Assembly (NCBI GenBank): GCA_033961575.1
Contig: CM066737.1
Location: 48,832,771-48,896,770 of the forward strand
Direction: 5' to 3'
Source of the DNA: Aselliscus stoliczkanus
Taxonomy: Eukaryota; Chordata; Mammalia; Chiroptera; Hipposideridae
DNA length: 64,000 nucleotides
The notes beneath the pieces are model-generated. The model ran no database searches, had not been told where the DNA came from, and saw only the letters and a list, made by a program, of their open reading frames with translations. A program made the position numbers and the translations under genes. Of the stretch, positions 33,768 through 47,218 are shown one piece after another. Every line of letters begins with the position of its first letter. Within the stretch, counting starts at the first letter, position 1.

Positions 33768-35258
33768 ATGTCTGAGCTTGAATTAGAGCAATGAACAATC
33801 ATTAAATTTCTTGTTAAGCTTGACAAGAATGGAAGTGAAATCAGGGACATGTTAATCCAATTCATGGGGATAATGTCATGAAGAAAATGGCGGTGTACAA
33901 ATGGATTAAACATTTTTCTGAGGGGAGAGAACACATCACTGATAAAGAGTGGTCAGGGCAGCTAGTAATGAGCAGAACTGATGAAAGCGTTGCAAAAAAT
34001 TCATTGAATTGTGTGTCAAAATTGTCAGCTGACTGTGAGAAACATAGCAGACCCAGTAAACATCAATAGAGAAGCAGTTAGGAAAATCTTAACTGAAAAT
34101 CTTGGCATGAGAAGGATGTGTCAAAAATGGTCCCAACGATAAGGGGAAGGGATTAGACAGTATAAATTGGTAACTACAATATTGCCACAGGGATGTAAAA
34201 GATAGTTCAGGGAATATAATTAATAATGTTGTAAATATTTTGTAGGGTCACAAGTCTTGTTAGACAGACCACTTCATGGACAGTGTAGAGGCTTGACCAC
34301 TGCACTGTACACCTGAGGCTGACGTTGAATAATGTTGTATGTCAACTATAATTTAATACATATATATATATATAGTCACAGTATGTGGAGTATAGTGTGG
34401 GGAGTGGAGTCAATGGTATTTTAATAGATATGTATGATATCAGGTGGGGGGAGTGGTGCGGTGGATTGGAGGAGGGGGGTTGTCACTTTGTGAGGGATAG
34501 AAAGTATAACTATTGCACTGTATTGTACACCTGAAACTAATAATAATAATGAAAAAGTCCCAACAGAGTTCACCAATGAACAGAAACAAAGGAGAGTCGA
34601 AGTTTGCCAAGACCTTTTGGACAAGCAAGATGTTTTGGGCCATATTATCACTGGTTATGAAACATGGGTATACCAATACAACCCTGAAACAAAGCATCAA
34701 AGAGCACAGTGGAACTCAGCCAATTCTTCACAAGCAAAAATGTTCTGTTAGTCCCAATCAAGAGTCAAGCTGATGTTGCTAACCTTTTATGATATCAGAA
34801 AGATTATTCATTATGAATGTGTACCAACTGGACAAACACTTAACCAAGTCTATTATTTGGAAATGCTGAAAAGTCTGTGTGAAAAACTTAGATGAATATG
34901 ACCTGAACTTTTCGCCAACAATTCATGGCTCTTGCATCACAACAATGCACGAGTTCACACAGCACTGCCTGGGAGGGAATTTTTAGCCAGTAAACAAATA
35001 ACTGTATGGGAACACCCTCCCTACTCACTTGATCTGGCCCCCAATGACTTCTTTCTTTACCCAAAGATAAAGGAAATATTGAAAGGAAGACATTTTGATG
35101 ATACTCAGGACATCAAGTTTAATACGACGACAGCTCTGATGGCCATCCCAGAAAAAGAGTTCCAAAATTGCTTTGATGTGTGGACTAAGTGCTGACATTG
35201 GTGCACAGCTTCCCAAGGGGGGTACTTTGAAGGTGACCATAGTGATATTCAGCAATGA
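33768..35258 (+). pseudogene. Mariner transposase, inactivated
   Basis: Transposases of this family cut and paste the element at TA sites. The start MSELELEQ is visible, followed at once by a stop (CGA to TGA change likely). Further broken frames at 33878-34069, 34513-34773 and 34932-35195 keep WIKHFSEGREHITD, YETWVYQYNPETKHQS (with a stop) and the C-terminal core EHPPYSLDLAPNDFFLYPKI. The residue that should be the second catalytic Asp is Asn (HHNNA, codon 34941-34943). The third, in APND, is kept 34 residues on, the DD34D spacing. It resembles the Hsmar2 side of the family more than Hsmar1, judged from the terminal repeats. Confidence 0.88.
34138..34556 (+). mobile_element. L1 3' tail inserted in the mariner
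   Basis: Sense L1 3' untranslated sequence (GTACACCTGAGGCTGACGTT, later TTGTACACCTGAAACTAATA) flanked by the perfect duplication GTCCCAAC (34130-34137 and 34557-34564). A short (TA)n tract lies at about 34362-34374. Confidence 0.88.
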
Positions 35259-35315
35259 GGTGTATAGCACTTTCTATAGGATGAGTTCGAGATGATCATT
35301 GTATTAGACCTTGTA

Positions 35316-36410
35316 TGCAGTAGGTGTTCTGTGACATCCAGTGTTGCAGTCTACAAATCACCGTGCATGTGCTCCATGAATGTTCCTTGTGCTTGTTTTA
35401 TGTATTCTCCTATTGTAGTTGTGGCTTTGTTGCTTTTGATGCATCAGTGGGTGGGATTGACTCTCAGATTGACTATGCCCACAGTGTATGAGATGCTTTG
35501 CTTGGGTTTACCTCTCAGAGGAAGATTTGCTCCAGCTGGCTCCTTTGCCTGTTGATACAACCTATTGGGTGTGCCACTTGTGGGGTTAACCAGGTGGTGC
35601 TCTGGTATGGTCTGAGGCTGGCCTCTTGGTGTGTTGTTTTTGATGCCTCTTGGGAGGGTCTTCTGTGTAGGCCAATTTCAACTTTTCCTGACTATCCCAG
35701 GGCTGCCTGGTAGGAGATAAAAAGTTATATATGGTTGGCTCCTGCCTTTTCTGGACCTGGAGCAATTTGGGGTGGCCTTGTTGTGAACCAAAGCCAACTG
35801 CCACCAGTATTGGGCCTGGGGCAGCTTAGCAAAAGACCAAAGGCACCCCTAAGCCTATTGCTACCTGCCAGCTGCCCATGAGTCTCAGACACTGAGTCAT
35901 CCCTCTTAGTTGTGTTGGCTGGGCTGGTTAACCTAGTGCTGATCATGTCCTTGGCAATGCCACCTCCGTGAGGTGGAGCAGAGTCCCAGGCTATTATGGG
36001 TGTGGCCAGTGTTTTACACAAAGGTAATACAGATTCAGTTCCTGTGCTGGTGATCAGCCTGTGGCCACTATGCAAAATGCCTTGATAACCCCACATCCAA
36101 CTGCTTTTCACCTTGGGCCACAGATCCCTGAGAGCCACCTAAAAAAGGTTGCAGTATGAGCTGGGGCTGACTATCCACCATGAAAAGCTTCCCAGCCCTA
36201 CACAGGATGCCTGCTGCTGCAGAAGCCTCCTGCAGCTTGTGGGGCGGTGCTGACCCCCCCAGGAGCTGAGAATTCCTTGGGAGATGCCACACTAACTGGG
36301 AACACTGTGTGGACATTCCAATGGAAAGTCCATTTGTAGATGCTATAGTCAACCATAGTTTGAACTAAGCACAGTCTTTGAGTTATCCCAGCATACATTT
36401 ACATATAAGA
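35316..36410 (-). mobile_element. L1 antisense, 5' region, continued
   Basis: Resumes the sequence broken by the mariner at 33571. G+C-richer, with broken frames on both strands, consistent with an L1 5' untranslated region. Assignment is by continuity and composition. Confidence 0.45.
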
Positions 36411-36641
36411 CATACAGGTGAAGAAGCTGCAAAATGCTCAACCATCTGACTTTCATGGTATGAATAGGTCATAGTTTGTTAATCCATTCTTCTATTGATT
36501 AACACCTGGGCTGTTCTCAATTTGAATAATTATGAATAAAGCTGTCATGAACAATCATATACAAGTATTTTTTCTGGATATACATTTTCATTTATCTTGG
36601 ATAAATGCTTGGTAGTGAATTCCTGGATCATAAGATAGGTG
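36411..36641 (-). mobile_element. Old L1 fragment
   Basis: Antisense L1 type sequence (TGTTAATCCATTCTTCTATTG, AATAAAGCTGTCATGAAC, AGTGAATTCCTGGATCATA). Confidence 0.65.
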
Positions 36642-36643
36642 TA

Positions 36644-36977
36644 GAGTTGACCCTTGAACAATATGTGTTTGAACTGCATGGCTCCACTTATATGCAGATG
36701 TTTTTCAATAAATCCTGTAAATACATTGTCTCTTCCTTATGATTTTCTTAATAACATTTTCTTTTCTTTAGCTTACTTTACTGTAAAAATACAGCATGTA
36801 ACACATATAATATACAAAATATGTGTTAACCGACTGTTTATGTTATCAGTAAGGCTTCCAGTCAACAGTACACTATCAGTAGTTAAGTTTTTAATGAGTC
36901 AAAAATTATATGCAAGTTTTCAACTGAAGTGGTGGGGGCCAGTGCCTCTAACTCCTGCATTGTTCAATGATCAACTG
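36644..36977 (+). mobile_element. MER2-like (Tigger/pogo) DNA transposon
   Basis: TA at 36642-36643 and 36978-36979. Ends GAGTTGACCCTTGAACAA and TTGTTCAATGATCAACTG are inverted. The internal order GTAAGGCTTCCAGTCAACAG, CACATATAATATACAAAATA matches my memory of MER2. At 334 bp it is close to the full length of that non-autonomous family. Confidence 0.85.
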
Positions 36978-36979
36978 TA

Positions 36980-38030
36980 TATGTCACTTCATGAGAAACT
37001 TCTATACCTTTTTCCAAATGTGGAGAAACACTTCTTTCATTTAAGATGGCTCAGGCATCTCTGACTCATGGGTTTCCCAGGAATAGAATTCCCCTTTGTT
37101 GTGTAAATTGGGGAAGTGGAATGTTTCCCACCCTCTTTATGAATCAGAATTTATTCAAGAATATATATGCCTTTCCAAGCAGCTCTGCTCTCACAGCTGT
37201 CAGCCCTGGTTAGGGAAAGGTGGGGAGAATTAATTATAATGCTTCTGATAGTTTCTGAGCAGAGAGCCCAGTGACTGCTACACCAACAGCTGAGCTCAGC
37301 CTGAAGCTACTGTACTGAACACTCACCTCCCAGTGTCTGGCTCTTCCTCAGTAAGCCTACTTAATGGTTCAAGAACTTCATGGTTCCACATGCTCAGTTC
37401 TAGTCTGGCTCAGGTTGCAGGCTGCAGTCATACTCCAGCTTAAGAAGTTTGCATAATTTTCCTCATATTGCCTTTGGGTTGGCTGCAGCCCAGAACACAG
37501 CCCAGCATGGCCTAAACCACCTGAGAACAGAGTCCTCAAAGTTCATCACATTTGAACATATGTGCACTAACTGACTCTGCTCATGTCACTCTGGGATCCA
37601 TTTATATATCCTCTGTCTTCTTTCTTCCATGGCTGATAAGAACAAGAGCAACAACATGCTCTGGGATGTGGAGAACTCTTATTTTTTCTCTTTTGGAAAT
37701 GCTCTTCCTCCCATAACACTTCAGCAGTGCCTCTTTTATGACACTGAACACTTTATACGCTGTATCATTTCTATTTGAAGTCATTTTCTTACTTAATACT
37801 ACACCTTGTTCCAGAAAGGATTTGAAGTGATTTGTAAGAATAAATAAAATATTATACAAATAAATAACACAGATTAAAAGTGGAATAATAATTTTAAAAA
37901 GCTGGGGACATAAAATGGAGTCCAAAAGCTATTTTTGTACATCTCTTAACCTTCTTTATAAATGGTGGCATAAGGAAAAAACTGTTTTATTCCTCTTTGT
38001 ATTTCTAAAGAGGCCTGGCCCATTCCTTTT
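36980..38030. other. No gene recognised
   Basis: Apparently single-copy non-coding DNA. Short frames show no domain. Confidence 0.5.
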
Positions 38031-38568
38031 CCTTAAATAGCTATATTGAGATATAATTCATGTACCACAAAATTCACCCCTTTGAATGTGAAAGTCAGCG
38101 GTTTTGAGTATATTCACAGAGCTGTGCAATCACCATCACAATCCATTATGGAATATTTTTGTCATCCTAAAAAGAAACTCCATGCTCTTTAGCTGTCACT
38201 CTTCATTTCCTCTTACCCCAGCTCCTGGCAACCATTAATTTATTTTCTTCCTGTATGGATTTGTCTATTCTGTGTATTTCATATAAATGGACACATACAA
38301 CATATAACATATGGTCTTTCATGTCTGGCTTCCTTCACTTAGCATAATATTTTCATGTTTCATTTATGTTGTAACATGTATCAGTACTTGAATTATTTTT
38401 ATGACTGCATAATATTCCATTGTATGAACATAATACATTATGTTTATCCATTCATCTGTTGATGGCCATTTAGGTTATTTCTACTTTTTGATTATTATAA
38501 ATGATGCAGTTATGAATATCTCTGTAAAAGTTTTATGTTCATGTATGTTTTCATTTTTCTTTTGTACA

Positions 38569-39136
38569 CGAGGTATGATAATTAAGTTCACGAAGTTCTA
38601 AGGAGAGTTACATTTTTTTTTATATCAGAGGGATTATTCATCATGAATTTGTACCAACTGGACAAACAGTTGACCAAGTTTACTATTTGGAAGTGCTGAA
38701 AAGGCTGCATGAAAAAGTTAGACAACCTGAACTTTTCACCAACAATTCATGGTTCTTGCATCACAACAATGCACCAGCTCACATGGCACTGTCTGTGAGG
38801 GAGTTTTTAGCCAGTAAACAAATAATTGTATTGGAAAATCCTCCCTACTCACCTGATCTGACCCCCAATAACTTCTTTCTTCACCCAAAGATAAAGGAAA
38901 TATTGAAAGGAAGACATTTTGATGATATTCAGGACATCAAGGGTAATACAATCACAGCTCTGATAGCCATTCCAGAAAAAGAGTTCCAAAATTGCTTTGA
39001 AGGGTGGACCAGGCACTGGCATCCGTGCATAGCTTCCCAAGAGGAGTACTTCAAAGGTGACTGTAGTGATATTCAGCAATGAGGTATATAGCACTTCTTC
39101 TAGGATGAGTTTGTAAACTTAATTGTCCAACCTTCG
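38569..39136 (+). mobile_element. Internally deleted mariner (about 570 bp)
   Basis: Ends CGAGGTATGATAATTAAG and CTTAATTGTCCAACCTTCG. TA follows at 39137-39138, and the left site is CA (decayed TA). The left terminal region runs almost directly into the part homologous to 34795 of the full-length copy, so the first half of the transposase is gone. The remaining 131-codon frame 38687-39082 is open to the natural end (GDCSDIQQ). Confidence 0.88.
38687..39082 (+). pseudogene. C-terminal part of mariner transposase
   Basis: An open frame of 131 codons covering the second half of the catalytic domain, with ENPPYSPDLTPNNFFLHPKI. Both catalytic Asp positions present in this half are Asn (HHNNA at 38765-38767 and TPNN), so the protein could not catalyse transposition. 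Open only by chance or recent age. Confidence 0.85.
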
Positions 39137-39759
39137 TATACCTAGAATTGGAATTGCTGGATTATATAACTGTATGTTTAATAACTTGAGGAATTTCCAG
39201 ACTGTTTTCCACAATGGTTGCACCATTTTACATTCCCATCACCAGTGCATGAGGGCTCCAATTCCTCTACATTCTTGCCAACATTTTTCTTTACCTGTCT
39301 TTATCATTCTTCCATCCTAGAGGGTATGAAATAGTACCTCATTTTGAATTTAATTTGCATTTCTTCAAAGACTAATGATGTTAAGCATCTTTTCATGTGT
39401 TTATTGGTCATTTGTATATCTTATTATACAAATACTTATCATATCCTTTGCTCATTTTTATTGTGTTATTTGTTTCTTTATTTTTGAGTTGTAGGAGTTC
39501 TTTATATACCTTACATACAAGTCCCTTATCAGCTGTATTATTTGCCACTAATTTCTCCTATTCTGTGGGTTGTCTTTTAACTTTTTTGGTGGCATCATAT
39601 AAGGACAAATGTTTTAAATTTTGTTGAAGTTCAAGGTATCTATTTTTTCTTTTGTTGTATCTGCTTTTGATGTTGTAAGTAAGTTTTGCTTGACCCAATG
39701 TCATGAATATTTTCCAGTACTTTCTCGCACAGGCTAGACATGCAAGTGTTTAATTATAA

Positions 39760-39975
39760 TGACAGCTACGTTTGTTGACTACTTGTTTGAGCTTGACATT
39801 ATACCAGGCACTGTCTAGAGGGTATTGATGTAAGTAATGGCAACAATAATAACTAATTTATTGAACTCTTATATTCATGATCTCATTTAATCCTCACAAC
39901 GAATTTTTGAGGTAAATATGAATGTCTCTATTTTACAGATAGAGAAACTAAGGATCAGATATATTGCATGCATGT
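39760..39975 (-). repeat. MIR fragment
   Basis: ATACCAGGCACTGTCTAGAG, TTTAATCCTCACAACGAATT and TTTTACAGATAGAGAAACTA in antisense MIR order. Confidence 0.8.
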
Positions 39976-41012
39976 GATCACTAGAAATGCTGTGGCCATA
40001 TGGCCATGAAATAAGGCAATGATATCAAGCCCTGAAGGACAGAAGGGAAATATGGAAAGGACCATATATTAATGAAACACCAAAATAAATACTAAATAAT
40101 GATATCTAACACAATATGACTAGCTGACATCTATTGAGCACTTAACAAGGTTTATCCCATTCAATAGTTATAACAGTTCTTTGAGGAAAAATACAGTTTG
40201 AGGACCTCACTACGAGGTTCAGAAATGTTTGGTACTGTAGCAAACCTTGTTTATCATAGGACTTCAAAATTTTCACTCTCCTCTGGGTAGCCATGGTTAT
40301 TTGGGGGGCTGAACTCTTTCCCATCCTGAGGAGGTTAATCATGATTAATTTTACCCAATTGGTGGTCTCATTTCCCTTGCTAGTAATTGTTTTTACCGTG
40401 GAAATGGGAATAATCATGGTCAATGAGACCTTAAGGGAAGTCTGGTGAGAGGTGTTTAGGAAAGACTTTTATTGAGAATAAAAAGACATCTATGGGAAGA
40501 AATGTTATTTAAAATGAATGGTTCAGCACAGGGTGTCTAGAACATCTGTAACCTCGTGGCTCATATGAATATGCATAGACATTGCTGACAACATGGAGTG
40601 GGCAGAGGAGATAAATGGAAAGTTATGAATCCCTGATAAGCCACTGAATTAAGACCTCTGGAATTGTCCTGCATCCAGACTTGTTGTTTAAGCCACTGTT
40701 CATTGGCCATTTTGTCACTGGCAGCTAAATTCATCCTATCCTATCCAAATACATAGGTAGTAAAAGGCAAATTCAGCAATCAAACAAAGGTCTATTTGAC
40801 TCCAAAGCTCATGAGCTTAATCACTATATAAAGTGTCTCTGAATAGGTGAACTTTCAATGCAGGACTACAGTCTGTGATATTATATAAGATTCTATAGGG
40901 TAGAAATCATTCTATGTTGGTAAAGAATATATGTATAAATTTAGAAGACAAAATTACAATCTTAGAGTTGTTAGAAATCTTAGTTGTTCTGATCTGACCG
41001 CTCACTTGGTCA
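39976..41012. other. Unassigned DNA, possibly a MaLR relic
   Basis: 40670-40740 has TTGTTGTTTAAGCCACTG, a word typical of MaLR LTR ends. The rest is not recognised and no gene is seen. Confidence 0.4.
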
Positions 41013-41027
41013 AGAATTCCCTTTCTA

Positions 41028-41125
41028 GTGCCAGCCGAGTGGCGCGGTGGTTAAGTGCTGGCTTGGGATGCCAGTGGCCCCGGTTCAGGTCTTATAGTGA
41101 CACTGCCCTCAAAAAAAAAAAAAAA
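41028..41125 (+). mobile_element. Short tRNA-derived SINE
   Basis: GTGCCAGCCGAGTGGCGCGG to CACTGCCCTC with A-run. Flanked by AGAATTCCCTTTCTA on both sides. Confidence 0.92.
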
Positions 41126-41194
41126 GAATTCCCTTTCTAACATCTCTAACTGATGATCTGTATAATCAACTTAAATATTTCCAGTGGAGAGGCA

Positions 41195-41370
41195 ATGATT
41201 GCAACAGGGAAAAGTTATACTTTGGAGTCTGACCTGTACCTGAATCTCAACTTTACTATTACCTTAACCTTTTTGAATCTAAATTTTTAAAATGAGCACA
41301 ATAGTAGCTACTCAAGGTTGTGATGATGGGTAGTACAATGATGATTATAAAGTGTCGGACACAAAATAGA
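41195..41370 (+). repeat. MIR fragment
   Basis: TTTGGAGTCTGACCTGTACC and AAATTTTTAAAATGAGCACA in sense MIR order. Confidence 0.6.
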
Positions 41371-41639
41371 ATGTAGAGAGGAATTTATCTATTAAGGCGG
41401 GTCACTCTATTGTTGGACATACAGTCATTTCTGATGAAAATTAATTGAGCTCTTATCCAAGCATCTGGGAAGAGGGAAACATATCCTCTCTTTTGAGGGC
41501 TAAAGCATTTTGATGGGAGCTAGCTAATACTAAGAGTAACAACTGCATCATTTTATTGGCAGAGGGAGCTTTGCGATCTCATCTGACATTTGCCTATTTA
41601 ACCTACACATTTGGATTACATAAAATATTGTATTTTCCA

Positions 41640-42185
41640 ATATAACTACAGCAATATTTCCTATGTCACGTGTTCTTCTTCAAATGTGACTTCAATATTT
41701 TTCCCATTGAAGGCTAGGCTTTATGTTTCTTCCCCTCAAATCTGGGTGGGGGCTTATAACTGCTCCAGTCAATTACATACAATAGAAGTCATGTTCTATT
41801 TTTTTTTTGAAGCTAGATCATAATAAAGATACAGCTTCTTTGACACACTTGATGTTTGGAAATCAGCCATCATGCTGTGAGATAAATTATACTAACCCCA
41901 AAAGAAAGACCACACAGAGAGGCTCTGTATGGAGGGGAGCTGAGGCCCCCGGCTGACAGTTTGTATCATCTAGCAGACATGTGAGTAAACTAGCCTAGAG
42001 ATTATTTCAGACCCTAGCTTTAGTATTCCAGCTGAGGCCTCAGACATTATGGAGCAGAAACAAGCCATGCTCACTATGCCCTGTCCAAATTCCTCAACCA
42101 CGGAATCTATGAGCATAATAAATGGTTGCTTTATGCCTCTAAGTTTAGAAGTAATTAGTTATACAGCCATTGTAACTAGAATAGG
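41640..42185 (+). mobile_element. MLT1-like MaLR LTR
   Basis: Order of GGGTGGGGGCTTATAACTGC, GAGCATAATAAATGGTTGCT, CCTCTAAGTTTAGAAG and TTAGTTATACAGCC fits MLT1 LTRs. Confidence 0.65.
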
Positions 42186-42249
42186 TAAAAAAAACACACA
42201 AAAATTTAATAACATACCTGTCGCGTAACTTTTAAGCACAAAACTATGA

Positions 42250-42345
42250 ATCATAGTTATTATTTAATATCACCAGGAATGGGCCCAGAACTTTGTATGC
42301 ATTATTTTATTTAATTCTTATAAATTCCTACAGAGTTGGCTCTAT
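42250..42345 (-). repeat. MIR fragment
   Basis: Antisense MIR-like (ATGCATTATTTTATTTAATTC), cut by the SINE that follows. Confidence 0.5.
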
Positions 42346-42351
42346 TATTTT

Positions 42352-42450
42352 TTTTTTGAGGGCAGTGTCACTGGCCCTCATACGTGGGACCCGAACCGGG
42401 GCCGCTGGCTTCCCAAGCCAGCACTCAACCACCGTGCCACTCGGCCAGCC
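42352..42450 (-). mobile_element. Short tRNA-derived SINE
   Basis: T-run, GAGGGCAGTGTCACTGGCCC to CACTCGGCCAGCCC. Confidence 0.9.
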
Positions 42451-42471
42451 CAAACACTTAAGGTGGCTTCA

Positions 42472-42559
42472 TTTTTTTTTTTTTTTAGCTGAGCCATCCT
42501 GCCATCTGTTTGGGCTGGCATCGAACCACCATTGCTCAGAGCTCAGCTCACACTCTTGA
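42472..42559 (-). mobile_element. Second-type tRNA-SINE, truncated
   Basis: T-run, TAGCTGAGCCATCCTGCCAT, then CTCAGCTCACACTCTTGAG as in the copy at 13339. It stops before the head end. Confidence 0.8.
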
Positions 42560-42756
42560 GTGGATAATCACTTTAAATGTAAATGGATTAAATACTCCAA
42601 TCAAAAAAACAAAGGATAGATGAATGGATAAGATAACAACACCCTTACATATGATATGTTGCTTACAAGAGACTCACTCCAGATCGAAAGACGCACAGAG
42701 ACTGAAAGTCAAGGGAGGGGAAAAGATATTTCATGAAAATCAAACAAAAAAAGGCT

Positions 42757-42858
42757 GAGGCTGGCTGAGTGGCATGGTGGTTAACAGCTGGCTTGGGACA
42801 CCAGTGGCCATGTTTCAGATCCCACATATGAGGGCCAATGACACTGCCCTCATAAAAA
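42757..42858 (+). mobile_element. Short tRNA-derived SINE
   Basis: GGCTGGCTGAGTGGCATGGTG to CACTGCCCTC, A-run. Confidence 0.9.
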
Positions 42859-43095
42859 AAACCAAAAACAGTGCTGGAGTATCGACACTTATACCAGACA
42901 AAATAGACTTTAAAACAAAGGCTGTAACAAGAGACACAGGAGGACCTAGTAATCCCACTTCTGGGTATTTATCTAAAGAAAACCAAAATACTACTTTGAA
43001 GGGACATGTGCATTCATATGTTGATTGCAGTATTATTTACAATAGCCAAGATACAGAGACAACCTGGGTGTCCATCAATGGATGAATGGATAAGA

Positions 43096-43192
43096 AGTGG
43101 TGGTACAGTGAAGCACTGGCTTGGGAAGCCAGAGGCCCTGGTTTGGTCCCACATATGAGGGCCAGTGATACTGCTCTCAAAAAAACAAAAAA
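43096..43192 (+). mobile_element. Short tRNA-derived SINE, head damaged
   Basis: GTACAGTGAAGCACTGGCTT to TACTGCTCTC, A-run. AAGAAGTGGTG flanks it on both sides. Confidence 0.85.
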
Positions 43193-43450
43193 AAAGAAGT
43201 GGTGATACATATATACAATTGAATATTACTTGGTCATAAAAAAGAATGAAATCTTGCCATCTGCAACAACATGGATGGACCTAGAGGTTATTGTGCTGAG
43301 TGGAGTAAGTCAGGCAGATAAACACAAATGTCATATGATTTCACTTGTGTGTAGACTCTAAAGAAAAAAATAAAACAAATGAATATATTATTGTATTTCA
43401 ACTGTAAAATAAAAATAAAACAATTATTAAAAATAAAAAGAATAAAATAT

Positions 43451-44879
43451 ATTCAAAATCCTTCAGGTTTAAGCTTTCAAATCCCATCCATTCTTATATC
43501 CTCACTGGTAATAAAATGATTTTGAATTCTAATGCAAAATCAATTGCTGTATATTTACAGAACACTTATGATGTGTAAGAAAAAAGATTTTAAGACATTT
43601 GCCTTGTTGGACAAGGAAGTTTCAAACATTGATTGGAATTTCCATATTTCCCTGCTCCCATTCTTTGATACTTCTCTTCTCCTGACCTTACTATCTTTGG
43701 GTTTTCCAGAGGTAGCCACAATGTAATGCAGAAACAAATGGAAGAGAACAGTAAACGTGCATGCAATCACCTGAGGGACCTATTTAGAAACCAGGAGAAC
43801 AGCAACAAGGTGTTAAAAGGACTTGACTGTGCAGGTTTCACACTTGAGGCTGACTACCCAGCTAACATGGATAGTGGGCTTTGCTCAGTCAGCACCTTCC
43901 AGAAAAGGAAAATCATAATTTTTATTCTACTTCAAGGTAAAACACATGTACAGACAGTGTTTAACTATAAATCAGCAACAGCTATACATAAAAAAAAAGG
44001 CTAATTGTACTAGGAATCAGATACAAGATACTTACTGAGCATACTATTAGCTCTGAGATTCCTGGAAGCCAAGTAAAAAAGGGAAGCATGATAAAGACTT
44101 TTCCATATTAATGTATGTAGCTTCAGTTCTGAAGATGGTAGCACAGCCCACTTTAGTCTGTCACCTATCTTTTTCTTTCTTATAGTTTGGCTAGATTAAT
44201 TAATTAAATTTGGATACTTATTGTCTGTCCCTTATAACATATTTGATATAAAGAAATCAATTAGAAACAAATACACAGTTTGAAGAGAGAACCTTTAATA
44301 TTTATCTTGCATCCATCAGATTCACTTCACATAGAAAAATCTCTGGGTTGGATTTCACTCTCAAGCTCTCAAAGGTAAATGACACAAATCCCATTAACCA
44401 AATTATTACATGAAGCTAAAAGGTCTTTGGGGTCCATTGTCAACTCTATCCTCCATGAAATTCTGGAATTCTTGTCTGTTTCCTACATCCTCTTAGTCTA
44501 CTCCTCTGTTCTCGCTTCAAAAATAACCAGTTGTTGGATGCATGAACTAAAATGCCTTAAAGAATTTGCAGATTTGATTGTTTGCTCTCAAGAAGGTGAA
44601 AGGAAGAAAGCTACAATTTCTAGGAAGCCTGGTTTGACAGAGTCTAGCCTCCAGGCAGATTCGGCCCAGGTTTTGGCCAAGTGAAATTGCCTACTCCCTA
44701 AAAGAAAAGGCTAGCACATTGCTCATTAGAGCATTCTGAACTTGCCTGTGCAATCTTTATGCTACCCTGCAATTTCCTGTTTGTTATAAATGAATCCTTT
44801 CTAGGTGTTGGTGCAGTCTGTGAATTGAGAAAAAAAGCACGTAATTAATCATAGGAGATTGGGGGGATTCACTAAGTCT
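43451..44879. other. No gene recognised; region upstream of the DCX 5' exon
   Basis: Mostly single-copy DNA. A 101-codon frame at 44379-44684 has no recognisable domain and is probably chance. Promoter and regulatory sequences of DCX would be expected here, but none can be proven from sequence alone. Confidence 0.5.
44785..44790 (+). promoter_or_regulatory. TATA-like word upstream of the putative DCX first exon
   Basis: TATAAA occurs roughly 100-200 bases before the probable 5' exon, in an AT-rich stretch. Spacing to a start site cannot be judged because the start is not visible. Such words are common by chance, so this is only a candidate. Confidence 0.2.
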
Positions 44880-45029
44880 GAATATAAGGGAGATGCTGGA
44901 CAAGGCACTAGGACCTAGAAGGCATCTATCCACCCTGGCAGGAATTTCTTGCTTGGAGCTCAGACAACAAAGGCATAGAGAGATTGATTTTCTTTCTCTC
45001 AGCATCTCCACCCAACCAGCAGAAAACCG
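44880..45029 (+). other. DCX: Probable 5' untranslated exon of DCX (left end uncertain)
   Basis: The stretch ending in CCAGCAGAAAACCG is followed by GTGAGT, a strong donor at 45030. It resembles my memory of the 5' untranslated sequence that precedes the coding exon in DCX mRNAs, where it joins to GTCTCTGAGG (the start of the exon at 46759). The pair would leave a 1.7 kb intron with GT and AG ends. The left boundary is not defined by any splice signal I can see, consistent with a first exon. A TATAAA-like word lies at 44785-44790. The donor is seen in the sequence; the exon identity rests on recall and position. Confidence 0.6.

Positions 45030-47218
<2,189 letters not shown>

Larger units (their letters stand above)
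33572..35313 (+). mobile_element. Nearly full-length mariner transposon carrying an L1-tail insertion
   Basis: TA at 33570-33571 and 35314-35315. Ends CAAGGTCTGA... and ...TAGACCTTG are inverted repeats, with GAATTAAATTTGCGAAC on the left matching the other two copies (GACAATTAAGTTCACGAA). Without the 419-bp insertion at 34138-34556 it is about 1.32 kb, the usual mariner size. The transposase is decayed. Confidence 0.9.
38031..39720 (-). mobile_element. Old L1 3' region, antisense, split by a mariner
   Basis: ATTGAGATATAATTCATGTA and GCATAATATTCCATTGTATG are hallmarks of antisense L1 3' sequence. TACCTAGAATTGGAATTGCTG resumes right after the mariner at 39137. Same type as at 50290 and 63620. 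Confidence 0.78.
42560..43450 (+). mobile_element. Internally deleted L1 in sense
   Basis: The start of ORF2 (GTAAATGGATTAAATACTCC, TTACAAGAGACTCACTCCAG) runs to about 42940, then jumps to the end of ORF2 (ATCCCACTTCTGGGTATTTA) and the 3' end at 43450. SINEs at 42757 and 43096 are inserted. Confidence 0.8.

Noticed and set aside
44379..44684. 101-codon frame upstream of DCX
   Set aside because: No recognisable domain, no start or splice context, and length compatible with chance.
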